Notes under the pieces: generated by a model | The model's input: only the letters and a program-made list of their open reading frames with translations | The model's database searches: none | Told to the model about the DNA's origin: nothing | Origin: Sphingomonas caeni | GTDB lineage: Bacteria; Pseudomonadota; Alphaproteobacteria; Sphingomonadales; Sphingomonadaceae | Direction: 5' to 3' | Assembly: GCF_026013415.1 (NCBI RefSeq) | Contig: NZ_JAPDOK010000012.1 | Coordinates: 1 to 64,000, forward strand | DNA: 64,000 nt | Shown: positions 26,090 through 35,569 of the stretch, in pieces | Position numbering within the stretch: position 1 is the first letter of the stretch | Layout: each line of letters opens with the position of its first letter | Position numbers and translations under genes: made by a program

Positions 26090-26956
26090 ATGCTGATCGC
26101 CCAGATCACCGATATCCATGTCGGCTTCGAGCCGGGGAATCCGGACGAGTATAACCAGAAACGGCTGGCCAAGGTGCTCGAGCGCGTGCTCGAGGGACCG
26201 AACAAGCCCGACCTGATGCTCGTCACCGGCGACCTGACCGAGCGCGGCGATGTCGACAGCTACAAGCGCTGCAAGGAGCTGCTCTCGGCCTGCCCCTTCC
26301 CCTGGTACCCGATCGTCGGCAACCATGACGACCGCACCAATTTCTCGCGCGCCTTTCCCGACGTGCCGACGCCGGGCGGGTTCGCGCAATATGTGGTCGA
26401 GCTCGACGGGCTCAGGCTGGTGATGCTCGATACGCTGGAGGAAGGGCGCCATGGCGGCGCCTTTTGCGAGGTGCGCGTGGCGTGGCTCAAGGAGCAGCTC
26501 GCCGCCAAGCCCGACGTGCCGACGGTGATCGTGATGCACCATCCGCCGATCGATGTGGGGATCGACTGGATGCGGACCGACAAGGACGAGCCCTGGGTGG
26601 CGCGCTTCGCTGACGCGATCGCGGGACACCGGCAGGTGCGCGCGATCCTGACCGGGCATTTGCACCGGCCGATCGTCTCGCAGTGGAGGGGCACGACCGT
26701 GTCGATCTGCCCGGCCACCGCGCCGGGGGTGGCGCTCGACCTGCGCCCGATGGACCCGGACGCGCCCGATCTGCGCCCGATGGTGGTCGCGGACATGCCG
26801 GGCTTCGGGCTGCATTGGTGGGACCGGGGCGAGCTGGTGACGATGTTCGACTTCGCCGAAGACCCGGTGCCGCTCGCCAAGTTCGACGGGCGGATGCAGG
26901 GGCTGGTACGGCATTTGATGGACGAACGGCCGGGCGGGGGGCAGGGTTCACATTAG
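26090..26956 (+). CDS. Metallophosphoesterase, CpdA-like class III cyclic nucleotide phosphodiesterase
   Basis: The protein is 288 aa, with ribosome site GGGGGAGGG before the ATG. The full calcineurin-like metal set is present: DIH near residue 8, GDLTE, GNHDD, MHHPP and GHLHRP. The class III cAMP phosphodiesterase pattern fits in length and spacing. No signal peptide is seen, so it is cytoplasmic. In this operon it would remove the ligand of the cNMP-binding oxidoreductase at 21010-23457, closing a loop with the cyclase at 17364-19598. Activity on cAMP rather than other phosphodiesters is inferred. Confidence 0.88.
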   Translation: MLIAQITDIHVGFEPGNPDEYNQKRLAKVLERVLEGPNKPDLMLVTGDLTERGDVDSYKRCKELLSACPFPWYPIVGNHDDRTNFSRAFPDVPTPGGFAQYVVELDGLRLVMLDTLEEGRHGGAFCEVRVAWLKEQLAAKPDVPTVIVMHHPPIDVGIDWMRTDKDEPWVARFADAIAGHRQVRAILTGHLHRPIVSQWRGTTVSICPATAPGVALDLRPMDPDAPDLRPMVVADMPGFGLHWWDRGELVTMFDFAEDPVPLAKFDGRMQGLVRHLMDERPGGGQGSH

Positions 26957-27044
26957 CTTCTTGGAGCATCGCAATAAATGACAACCTTAAGCTTCACCTG
27001 AAGGAGAACTACAGGTACGGGTGAAGCTCAAAGGGGGAAGGAAA

Positions 27045-27707
27045 ATGAAGGCAGCGCTGATCGCGACACTTACAGCAGCGTTAGGAGCTGTTCTTGGTTC
27101 GATCGGCTACTCCCAATATCAACATTGGGAAGTGTCAGAGGCACAGCGATTAAGGTACGAAGCAAATATCTACAGCCGAACAGTTCTCACAGTAGATCTT
27201 ATGTCTGCACTCAAGGCGTCCAAGCCTGGTTCGGTCCTGCACAACCTTATCATCACGAACTCCGGTAGCGATGACTTGGACAACTTAACCGTTGATATTC
27301 ATCCAGATATCAAATCAGGCGAAATGAGCTTCGGCTTCTTAAACGCCTTGGACGGGGAGAGCGACAGGCCGGAAGTGCGTAAGACCGAAGACGGATACTC
27401 CCTCAACTACAAACTGCTCCGCAAAGGCGAAGGCGCCCAGCTGTGGGCCATTACTGATGGCCTCGCTCCGCCGAGGGCTGCCTCAACGCGGAAGGGGTTG
27501 CGGTTGACGACTGTCACCTTTCCGAATGACGCCGACTCTTTCAGCTGGGTCCTGTGGGCCGCGGGAGGTGCCGCCGGTATTCTTGGCCTCATTATCGGAG
27601 TGTTGCTCGGAGATGTAGCGAATCGCTCCGTCCTGAGGGCCATCGGCCTAGATCCGAAGGAGGTGACCGAGATGTACCTTGCGGAACAACGCAAAGGGAA
27701 AAAATAG
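27045..27707 (+). CDS. Membrane protein of unknown function, lower GC than neighbours
   Basis: The protein is 220 aa from the ATG at 27045 (ribosome site AAGGAA); a GTG at 27021 is in frame. An N-terminal hydrophobic segment (ALIATLTAALGAVLGSIGY) and a C-terminal one (WVLWAAGGAAGILGLIIGVL) flank a beta-rich middle (VLHNLIITNSGSDDLDNLTV). Codon usage is visibly more AT-rich than in the surrounding genes. It has no heme or redox motifs. An inverted repeat AGCTTCACC/GGTGAAGCT (26990-26998 and 27020-27028) lies just upstream. It is probably a later insertion between the two convergent arms of the redox cluster. I recognise no family. Confidence 0.7.
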   Translation: MKAALIATLTAALGAVLGSIGYSQYQHWEVSEAQRLRYEANIYSRTVLTVDLMSALKASKPGSVLHNLIITNSGSDDLDNLTVDIHPDIKSGEMSFGFLNALDGESDRPEVRKTEDGYSLNYKLLRKGEGAQLWAITDGLAPPRAASTRKGLRLTTVTFPNDADSFSWVLWAAGGAAGILGLIIGVLLGDVANRSVLRAIGLDPKEVTEMYLAEQRKGKK

Positions 27708-27809
27708 CGTTCTCAAAGAGCAACCGGGTTGATCGCTTGGGTCGGGAGCGCGTCGATAGTTCTGAGGCAATACCTGGCTACGATACCCCCGCACTCCCTA
27801 TCGAGCCGA

Positions 27810-30800
27810 TCACCGCCCGGGCCGCCACGCCCGCATATCGACATCGTCGCTCACCTTGAACGACACGCCCCGGCGGTTGATGAACAGCTTCTCCATCTCG
27901 GGCCGCGTGAACGGCCTTGAGCCCAGCCGCCCGAACACCGCGATCTGGCCGCCGGTTTCGTCGACCGCGCGGTCGCGGTCGAGGCCGCGGGACATGGCGA
28001 GTGCGGGGGACGGCGTGCGGGCCCAGGCGATCAGCTCCGGCATCGGCGCGGGAGAGAAGCCGTAGAAATTGGGCTGGCTCGCGGGGGAAGTGAGCTGGAT
28101 CACCTTGAGGCCGTTCTTCCCGTCGGCGACATAGGCGAACAGGCTCGCGTTGGTGGCGCCGATGATCACGTCCTGCGCGTCGTTGAGCTGGCCGTCGAAG
28201 GTGACCGCTTTGTACCAGACGGGTCTTGTCGGGTTGGTCACATTGACGATCGCGAGGCCCTGCCTGCCTCCGGCGATATAGGCATAGGTGCGCGCGATAT
28301 AGAGGCGGCGGGCGTCGGGCATGGCGATGGTGCCCGAGGGGACCGCTTGCGGATCGCGCAGGTTGGTGACGTCGAACAGCTTCACGCCCTCGGCATCGGT
28401 GACCCAGAGATAGCGGAACTGGATCGCACTCGCCCGCGCGTCCTTGAGCGGGCGGATGGCGGCGAGCCTGGGGTGGAGTGGGTCGGCGAGATCGACGACG
28501 ACCAGGCCAACGTCCGCTGTGATATACGCCACCTCCCCCGCGAGGATGATGTGCCGCGCGCCTTTCAGCACGCCATTTTCGTTCCACGTCGCCGCGCGCT
28601 TGAGGAAATTGTTGCGCAGCTCGCCGTCCGCCAGCGTGTCGATATTGACGAGGATCAGCCCCTCCTCGGAATCGGTGACCGCGGCATAATTGTAGATGGG
28701 CAGGAAGGGCTGTTCCTGGTTCGCCTCGCGCATCGGCGCGGTGTTGCGCAGCGGATTGATCGGCTGGTTGGTGGGGAGCGCCATGCAGGTGGCGTTGGCG
28801 GACTTGACCCGCGTATCCTGCCCCAGCGGCGAATAGGGGGCGGTGACGACGGCGTCGGAGAAGCCCTTGTTGGCGACCGAGGCGACGTCATAGGCGCGAA
28901 AGCCCCCGGCCCCTTCCGCCACATACATATATTCGCCGCGCAGCTGGAGGCAGCCGACCCGGCCGGCTGTGCCCTGCACCACGTTGCGGAACTGTTCGAG
29001 CGGGCGCGTCTCGCCCGACATGCCGGGGCCGAACGTGTCGCCGCGGGTCCAGTTCTTCAGCTCGCGGCGGTTCTGCTCGACATGGAGCCGGTAGTAATCG
29101 GGGTACGCATAGTGCTGGAGATAGGAGCCGATCACCGCCTGGGGCTCGTCCCATTCGGTGACGCGGGTGGCCTGGAAGCCGCCGTCCAGCCCGGTCCAGG
29201 CATTGAGCCCGACGAAATTGACCTGGCCGGTGCCGAGCAGCAGCAGCTGGGCCATGATCGCGTTATTGTCGTCCTTGGCCGAGAGGTGGCAGTCGGTGCA
29301 GGTCTTGGTCTCGGTCGTGCGCACCGTGTGCGGGAAGTGCGGCGCGAAGGCCTGGCTCGAGAAGCCGATCGACGAGATCGGGGGCTGCTGGACGTAGATC
29401 CGCTCGCGGTTTGAATTGGTCGAGGACAGCACGAGCGCGGAGGTACTTCGGACCGGGGCGACCTGGTTGCCCTTGGTGGTCATGTGGCGGCCGAGCTGGA
29501 ACATGTCGTCGCGCGCGACTTGCGGGTTGTAGGTCGCGAAGTTTCTCGTTTCCTCGCCGTCGAAATGGTGGCTGCTGGTCTTCCAATTGGCTTCGATCGG
29601 GAGGTGGCAGCCGCCGCAGCTGGTGGTCCAGCTCAGGTGGCAGGTGAAGCAGGCCATCTGGTTGTCGTCATGCGCGCGGTCCGAGCGGGCGATGCCGGGG
29701 CCGAAGGCGAAGCTGCCGTCGTCGGCGCCCGATCGGCTCATCAGCTTCGCGCGGGCTGCCTTTTCGTTGAAATAGGGGCTGGCCGGATCGACGCTGTCGC
29801 GGACCAGATGGACCTCCCAGACGAGCTTGGGATCGACGATGGAGCGCTGGATGAGCTTGCGCCGCCCGCCGCCGTCATCGATCCATTCGAAGCGGCGCTG
29901 GCCGTCGGGGTTGCGCAGCAGCTCGAGGTTGCTCCCCTGAGGGCGTGCGGCGGGGCCCGAGGTGCGCAGTGTGGGGTAGGCGTCAGCGGTGCCGTGGCAA
30001 TCCTTGCAGCCGATCTCGACCGCGTTGGCGACCTCGCCATAGATGAGGCCATTGCCATGCGCATCCTGCGCGAAATGGCAGTCGGCACATTGCATGCCCT
30101 TTTCGGCATGGATGTCCATCAGATGGACCGCCTTGCCGGGGTTGGTGCCCGGCTGGACCCATTTGCCCTCGCCGTTGCGGCGCCATTTCTCGGGATCGTC
30201 GGGGGAGACGATCTTGCCCTCGGCGTCGAGCAGATTGCCCTCGCGGTCGCGCTTGAACACCGCGCGGAAGTTCCAGCCGTGCGAGTGATAGTCGGCGAAC
30301 TGGGTGTCCTTGAGCGTCGGGTTGAGATCGTAGACGTTGCGGAGGAACTCGATATTGCCCCATTTGCCGCGCACCGCCGCACCCTCCGGGTTGCGTTCGA
30401 GGATCGCGTGCATCTCGGAAGCGGTGGGGTATCTCTGCCTGGCCGGCCACATCGAAGGGGCGTCGGACTCATAGTCCCACATCGTGTAGCCGAGATACGA
30501 GTTCAGGAAGATATTGGGCTGGTGCATGTGGCACGACATGCACTGGCTGGTCGGGATCGCGCGGGTGAAGGCGTGGCGGATCGGGTGGCCGCTTTCCTTC
30601 TCCGCGCCGGGCTGGATCAGCTCGCCATGCGCGCCCTTTTGCACCAGCGCGGCGATGGTCGGATCGATGCTCGCCGACTGGCCGTCGCGGCCGAATTTCG
30701 CGTAGGTCAGGCTGTGCCGCGGTTCGCGGTCGTTGGCGTAGATGACGTGGCAGCCGGTGCAGCCCGATCCGCGATAGTCGCCGGGCTGTTCGTTGGTCCC

Positions 30801-31763
30801 CATGAACCACATCAGCGGATCGTTGAGCCGGGTCTTGTGGATGTTGAGGATGGGGATCGCCACCCGCAGCCCGGTGGCGGGGCCGCGGTTCGACTGCTTG
30901 AGGTCGGGGCGGCCGGGTTCTTCGAGCCGCTGGATCTGGCCGGTGGGGTTGGGCAGGCCGACCTCGGCGAACTGCGTCCCGTTGTTGCGCCCGCCGCGCT
31001 CGAACACGCGGAAGATGTCGCCGGGCGGGACGACCTGCCAGTTGGGGAGCGGATAGAGCGCGGTGAGCGCGCCGCGGTTCGCCTCGGCCAGGGTGACGGT
31101 GGCGGGGGGCGTGCCGGCGGACTCGATCTTGGCGGGCTTGCCGTCGCGGGTATAGGCCTCGCCGAAGACATAGTTTTTGTAGGGGACGATGCCGTTATTA
31201 TAGGCCGCCCCGCCCCACAGCATCGATCCCGACGCCATCATCGATCGCTCGGCAGCCTCGATCACCTCGATATGGCAGGCGCCGCAGCTTTCGCGGGCGA
31301 TTCGATAGTCGCCCGGATTGACGAAGCGGATATATTCCGGGGCCTCCCGGTTGAGGAGGGTATAGCTGCGCGTGGGATTGGCCGAACTCGGATAGTTCCA
31401 GCTGTGCGGGTAGCGCGGCAGGACGTGCGCGCGTTCGCGGGCCGCGACATAGACCGGGTCTTCGAAGCCGAGGTCCGGATTGCCCATCACCGTGGCGTCG
31501 CCGCCATGGCAATCGGTGCAGCCGAGCTGGACCGCCTTGCTCTCGTGCATCGAAGGGGCGTCGGTCTGGGTGTGGCACGAGTTGCAGCCGGCGGACTTGG
31601 CGAGGACCTGCTCGGGGGTCTGGTTCTTGGGCGCGGGCGGGGCGGTGACATAGGCGCGCTCGACCGGCTTTTCCTCGTCGCTCGCGCGCAGCATCGCCGC
31701 GGGCACGATGAGTGCCGCGAGGATCAGTGCCGCGATCAGCGCGAGTTTGTGAAAGCCGCGCAT
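27810..31763 (-). CDS. Ten-heme cytochrome c with LVIVD repeat domain
   Basis: The protein is 1317 aa with signal sequence LALIAALILAALIVPAAML. The first 860 or so residues carry ten CXXCH sites: CNSCH, CTDCH, CGACH, CTGCH, CMSCH, CADCH, CKDCH, CFTCH, CGGCH, CTDCH. The C-terminal 400 or so residues contain LVIVD-type beta-propeller strands (GLVVVDLADPLHPRLAAI, KLFDVTNLRDPQ, GLAIVNVTNPTRP). LVIVD repeats are usual in secreted and surface proteins. The start overlaps the stop of the barrel gene (TGATG), so the two are tightly coupled. It may be the exposed terminal reductase or oxidase; the substrate is unknown. Confidence 0.9.
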   Translation of the reverse strand: MRGFHKLALIAALILAALIVPAAMLRASDEEKPVERAYVTAPPAPKNQTPEQVLAKSAGCNSCHTQTDAPSMHESKAVQLGCTDCHGGDATVMGNPDLGFEDPVYVAARERAHVLPRYPHSWNYPSSANPTRSYTLLNREAPEYIRFVNPGDYRIARESCGACHIEVIEAAERSMMASGSMLWGGAAYNNGIVPYKNYVFGEAYTRDGKPAKIESAGTPPATVTLAEANRGALTALYPLPNWQVVPPGDIFRVFERGGRNNGTQFAEVGLPNPTGQIQRLEEPGRPDLKQSNRGPATGLRVAIPILNIHKTRLNDPLMWFMGTNEQPGDYRGSGCTGCHVIYANDREPRHSLTYAKFGRDGQSASIDPTIAALVQKGAHGELIQPGAEKESGHPIRHAFTRAIPTSQCMSCHMHQPNIFLNSYLGYTMWDYESDAPSMWPARQRYPTASEMHAILERNPEGAAVRGKWGNIEFLRNVYDLNPTLKDTQFADYHSHGWNFRAVFKRDREGNLLDAEGKIVSPDDPEKWRRNGEGKWVQPGTNPGKAVHLMDIHAEKGMQCADCHFAQDAHGNGLIYGEVANAVEIGCKDCHGTADAYPTLRTSGPAARPQGSNLELLRNPDGQRRFEWIDDGGGRRKLIQRSIVDPKLVWEVHLVRDSVDPASPYFNEKAARAKLMSRSGADDGSFAFGPGIARSDRAHDDNQMACFTCHLSWTTSCGGCHLPIEANWKTSSHHFDGEETRNFATYNPQVARDDMFQLGRHMTTKGNQVAPVRSTSALVLSSTNSNRERIYVQQPPISSIGFSSQAFAPHFPHTVRTTETKTCTDCHLSAKDDNNAIMAQLLLLGTGQVNFVGLNAWTGLDGGFQATRVTEWDEPQAVIGSYLQHYAYPDYYRLHVEQNRRELKNWTRGDTFGPGMSGETRPLEQFRNVVQGTAGRVGCLQLRGEYMYVAEGAGGFRAYDVASVANKGFSDAVVTAPYSPLGQDTRVKSANATCMALPTNQPINPLRNTAPMREANQEQPFLPIYNYAAVTDSEEGLILVNIDTLADGELRNNFLKRAATWNENGVLKGARHIILAGEVAYITADVGLVVVDLADPLHPRLAAIRPLKDARASAIQFRYLWVTDAEGVKLFDVTNLRDPQAVPSGTIAMPDARRLYIARTYAYIAGGRQGLAIVNVTNPTRPVWYKAVTFDGQLNDAQDVIIGATNASLFAYVADGKNGLKVIQLTSPASQPNFYGFSPAPMPELIAWARTPSPALAMSRGLDRDRAVDETGGQIAVFGRLGSRPFTRPEMEKLFINRRGVSFKVSDDVDMRAWRPGR

Positions 31764-33631
31764 CAGTAGCTCAGCACCACGTTGGCGAGGACCGAGACAT
31801 AGCGCCGGTCGCGCGCGCGGTTTTCGAACAGGTCGCGAAAGCCGCTGTCGGGCTGGAGCACCGCGCCCGACAGGCGGAACACCATGTTCTGGTTCGCGCG
31901 CGGGCGGTAGATCAGCGCGGCGGAGAGGTCCCAGCCGATGCCCTTGGGAATGCTGCCCTCGTTGCGCAGCGTCTCGAGCGAGCTGGTGTTGACGAAGCTC
32001 AGCCGGTTGGCGTTGCCCGAGACGCGCAGGCCGGGCGTGATATCGAAATCGACGCCGACACCGATCAGGAAGGTGCCGGGATTGTTGAAGTTGCTCTGCC
32101 CCTCCTCCTTCGACGAGCGCAGCGAATTGAGCACGCCGTTGCGGCCCGAGAGCGACACCGCGCGCCCGCCGCCGGCGAAGGGGATCGACTGGCGGATCCA
32201 GTAGCTGGTGTCCGCGCCCGCGAAGACCGGGTTCTCGAACACCGCGTCGTAACCGCCCTCAGTATCGTCATACGGGTTCTTGTCGCCGCTCGCATAGAGC
32301 GCGGAGACGCGGAAGCGCATCCAGTTATGGTCGTAGCTCAACTCGGTCGCGCCGAAATAGGCGCGGATCTTGGCGGGGCGGCCCGTGAAGAAATTATGAC
32401 TGTCATGCCCGATCGCCCCATAGGCGGAGGCGGTCAGGTTGAGCCGTCCGATCCGCCCGTCGGCGTTATAGCCGAGATAGGCGACGTCGTAATCATGCCC
32501 GCGCAGGTCCCCGAGCAACGCCGGGCGCACCGGGAAGCCGTTATCGTCGATCTGGATCCCGTTGCCCTCGCGGTTATGGTTGAAGAGAGCGATGACCTGG
32601 CTGGTGAGGCCGGGGACGAGGAAATCCTGGCGATAGACATTGGCGACGAGGACGAAATCGTCGCGCGGCGCGGTCATCACGCGGTTGAGCCCCGAATTGG
32701 TGTCCTTTTCGAGCCGCCAGAACAGCGCGAGATTATATTGGAGCCGGTTGCCGTCGCGATTGCCGAACAGGCGGATGCCGAGCTGCTGGTCGTTGAACAG
32801 GAAGCCGCGGAAATCGCTCTGGAAGGGCTGGATGCCCACGCGGACGCTGTCGAAATCGTAGCGGTCCGAGACATTGCGGATGTGATAGTCGACGAACAGC
32901 TCCTGGACGCCCAGGAAGCTGTCGGTGCGGTGGCTGGGGCGGCTCGGGCGGACGTCGAGCACGCGGCGCTCGGCGACGTTGACATGGCTGATGTTGAACG
33001 CGAGCGCGACGCGATACTCGATCTCGGGCGGCTTGAACGCGGTCGAGCCCTTGAACAAGGACGCGCTGACGATGACGGTCTGCGAATAGACCACGCTGGC
33101 GTCCTTGCCGAACACGTCGAGGCTTTGCGGACGCTCGGTGGTCTGGACGCCGACCGGGATCGGGAAGGTGCGCGGCTCGACCACGGTGTCGCTGATGGCG
33201 CCCGCGACGAAGAACCAGTCGTCGCCCTTGATCGGCAGCCAGGGGACCTTGGCGCGGTCGATCGGGCGGTCGCCCTTGAGCGTGTTCTGGTGATAGGGAT
33301 CGAGCGGGTTTTCGGTGACGAGGCCGAGCGACTGGATCAGCCGGTAGCGGTCGGGGATCGGGATCTGGTCGGTCGGGAAGGCTTCGGGCAGCGGCGCGCG
33401 GACCGCGCCCGGGTTGCTCTGGACGACTGCCGGGGGAAGCGGGCGCCGGAAATCCGGGCGGCGGCGGCCCTCGATCGTGGTCGCGGGATCATGCGTGTCG
33501 TCGCGCTTGTCCGGCGGAGGCGCGTCCTGCGTCACCGGCGGGTCCTTCACCTCAGGCGGCGGCGCGTCCTGCGGGGGCAGGCCGGTCTCCTGCAGCGCGA
33601 CCGCGAGGATCATCGGGAGGATTGCCGCCAT
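31763..33631 (-). CDS. Outer-membrane beta-barrel protein of the redox cluster
   Basis: The protein is 622 aa. A short signal (MAAILPMILAVALQ) is followed by a Pro/Asp-rich linker (about 15-60) and then long alternating amphipathic strands to the end. The last residues are VLANVVLSY, with the terminal aromatic residue that marks outer-membrane barrels. No close family comes to mind; length and repeated strands fit a large porin. Coupling to a multiheme cytochrome recalls MtrB-type porins that hold a cytochrome across the outer membrane, but I see no sequence proof of homology. Confidence 0.75.
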   Translation of the reverse strand: MAAILPMILAVALQETGLPPQDAPPPEVKDPPVTQDAPPPDKRDDTHDPATTIEGRRRPDFRRPLPPAVVQSNPGAVRAPLPEAFPTDQIPIPDRYRLIQSLGLVTENPLDPYHQNTLKGDRPIDRAKVPWLPIKGDDWFFVAGAISDTVVEPRTFPIPVGVQTTERPQSLDVFGKDASVVYSQTVIVSASLFKGSTAFKPPEIEYRVALAFNISHVNVAERRVLDVRPSRPSHRTDSFLGVQELFVDYHIRNVSDRYDFDSVRVGIQPFQSDFRGFLFNDQQLGIRLFGNRDGNRLQYNLALFWRLEKDTNSGLNRVMTAPRDDFVLVANVYRQDFLVPGLTSQVIALFNHNREGNGIQIDDNGFPVRPALLGDLRGHDYDVAYLGYNADGRIGRLNLTASAYGAIGHDSHNFFTGRPAKIRAYFGATELSYDHNWMRFRVSALYASGDKNPYDDTEGGYDAVFENPVFAGADTSYWIRQSIPFAGGGRAVSLSGRNGVLNSLRSSKEEGQSNFNNPGTFLIGVGVDFDITPGLRVSGNANRLSFVNTSSLETLRNEGSIPKGIGWDLSAALIYRPRANQNMVFRLSGAVLQPDSGFRDLFENRARDRRYVSVLANVVLSY

Positions 33632-33634
33632 GCC

Positions 33635-35569
33635 CTAGAGCCCCGCGCAGACATTCGATGTGTTGGTGTCGAGGAAGGGCGCGAAGGGGCAGTTGACGTA
33701 GCGCAGCCGCACCGGATTGCCGCCCACCGGCACGGTGATGTTGTCGGCGCGGATCGCCGCGGGCGCATTGCCGATCCCGCCGACGCGCACGCCCGCGAAA
33801 TGGAGCCCGAGGAACGAGATCATGTCGTCCTGGTCGATGCCGTCGCCCGACACGCCGATCGCGCCGACCAGCGTGTTGCCGCGATAGACCGGGACCGAGC
33901 CGGGGAAGATCTGGATGCCGTTGCGGACTCGCGAAATCGAAGTGCAGCCTTGCGGTGTATCGGTGATGCTCGCGCCGGTGACGAACTGGAGATGCGCGCC
34001 GAGATTGCCGAGCACCAGCGCCGATTGCAGCCCGGTCGAGAAGGGATTGAACTGGGCGACGGGGCGCGAGAAGGGCCCGTTGGGGCGGCCGACTTCGCCA
34101 TCGGGGAAATAGGGGCGCGAAAGATTGCCGTTGGCGCGATCGGTGAAGGCGTGGGTGCCGGTGAGCGCGTTCGGGTCGTTCAGGAAGGTGCGCGCGGCGG
34201 GGACGAAGGCGCGGACATCGGCGCTGGGATCGGCGAGCAGCTGGGCGCCTGCGACGCTGTTCGAGAAGAAGGCGGCGGTGCGTGCCTTTTGCAGCGACAC
34301 GTCGATCCCGAAGATCGGCGCGTCGGGCGAGCGGACGATGCCGAGCGCGACGCCGTTGGTGTCGACCAGGCTGATGCTCACCTGCGCGCGGCTGTCGAGC
34401 GGCTGGCGGATCTGCGCGCGCGCGCGCGTCATGATCGTGAAGGCTTCCTCGAGGATCGCGCGCGCTTCGCTCGCGGTGATCGCGCCCGCGCCGTCGGTGC
34501 CGGCGATTACGGGAAAGCGATTTGCGCCGAAGCCGTTGGTGAGGACGAACGCGTTGGAATTCGAGAATTCGCCCGAGGTCGCGGCGCGGACGCCCGAGGC
34601 TTCGCTGCCATAGATGGCGCCGGCGGTGATCGCCGGAATGGCGGCGGTGTAGCCGCGCACCGCGACGAGGCTGCCCAGCGCGGGGCTGGTAGCAGCATAG
34701 GTGGCGGTGCCGGGAGTGATCAGGCCGGTATACGGCATGTCGGTGTAGCGAAGCTGGGTGCCGTCGGCGTAGATGTGGTCGGCGCGGATGGCCTCGGGCG
34801 CCTCGAAGCCGCGCGTGCCCGCGAGCGCGATCGCCTCCTCGGGATCGGCATCGACATCGGTGACGTTGGCGTCGAAGCCATAAACACCGTCGGCCATCAC
34901 CCCCACGCCGCCCACCGCGACGCCGTTCTTGTAGAGCGGGAAGCCGCCAGGATCGGCCGCCAGCCCGAGCGGCGAGCGCTTGGGCCCGATCAGCGCGTCG
35001 GCGCCGAGCGAGCCATAGCGTGCCGAGAGGTCCGAGCAGGGGAGCTGGCTGAACTGGACGCCGAACAGCGGGCCGCTCTCCAGTCCTGCCGTGCTCGGCG
35101 CGGGCGGGAAATGGGTCTGGACGATCATCGAGGCGGTGCGCGTCGAAAAGGCGTTGCCGCCGCTGGACAGATACGCGCCGGTCACCGCCTTGGCGATCGC
35201 CCCGGCCTCGGCGGGGATGGTGAGGTTCTGCGCGTCGATATTGGCGCCGTTGGGGGCCGGGCTGGTGACGGCGTTGGCGGGGGCGCCGGTCATGCGGAAC
35301 ACGGCGAGGACGTTGCCGACGCGGTCGACCACCGCGATCACCCCCGGTTTCCCGCGCGCCTGCGCCTCGGCGGCGGCATGGGCGATGACGTTCTGGACGT
35401 CGGCGACGCTCAGGCTCTCGGGCCCCGGAATCGCGTAAAGCCCCGCGGGAGCGGGGCCGGGGGTGGGCGTCGGGGTGGGCGCGGGGACATTGCCCCCGCT
35501 ACTCCCGCCGCTGCTGCACGCCTGGAGCAGCAAGGCGGTGCCCGCGAGCAGGGCGGTGACGCGCCTCAT
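33635..35569 (-). CDS. Lipoprotein with two GlcG/HbpS-like domains
   Basis: The protein is 644 aa. Lipobox LLLQAC places the mature N-terminus at Cys18, followed by a Gly/Ser and Pro/Thr-rich linker. The first GlcG-like domain (SVADVQNVIAHAAAEAQARG, then GVIAVVDRVGNVLAVFRM) and a second (ARAILEEAFTIMTRARAQI, then SLVDTNGVALGIVRSPDAP) make a double unit. HbpS proteins bind heme or sense redox state outside the cell. It is membrane-anchored and coded between the five-site cytochrome and the barrel protein, overlapping the former by 4 bases. A role in heme or electron handling is inferred. Confidence 0.85.
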   Translation of the reverse strand: MRRVTALLAGTALLLQACSSGGSSGGNVPAPTPTPTPGPAPAGLYAIPGPESLSVADVQNVIAHAAAEAQARGKPGVIAVVDRVGNVLAVFRMTGAPANAVTSPAPNGANIDAQNLTIPAEAGAIAKAVTGAYLSSGGNAFSTRTASMIVQTHFPPAPSTAGLESGPLFGVQFSQLPCSDLSARYGSLGADALIGPKRSPLGLAADPGGFPLYKNGVAVGGVGVMADGVYGFDANVTDVDADPEEAIALAGTRGFEAPEAIRADHIYADGTQLRYTDMPYTGLITPGTATYAATSPALGSLVAVRGYTAAIPAITAGAIYGSEASGVRAATSGEFSNSNAFVLTNGFGANRFPVIAGTDGAGAITASEARAILEEAFTIMTRARAQIRQPLDSRAQVSISLVDTNGVALGIVRSPDAPIFGIDVSLQKARTAAFFSNSVAGAQLLADPSADVRAFVPAARTFLNDPNALTGTHAFTDRANGNLSRPYFPDGEVGRPNGPFSRPVAQFNPFSTGLQSALVLGNLGAHLQFVTGASITDTPQGCTSISRVRNGIQIFPGSVPVYRGNTLVGAIGVSGDGIDQDDMISFLGLHFAGVRVGGIGNAPAAIRADNITVPVGGNPVRLRYVNCPFAPFLDTNTSNVCAGL

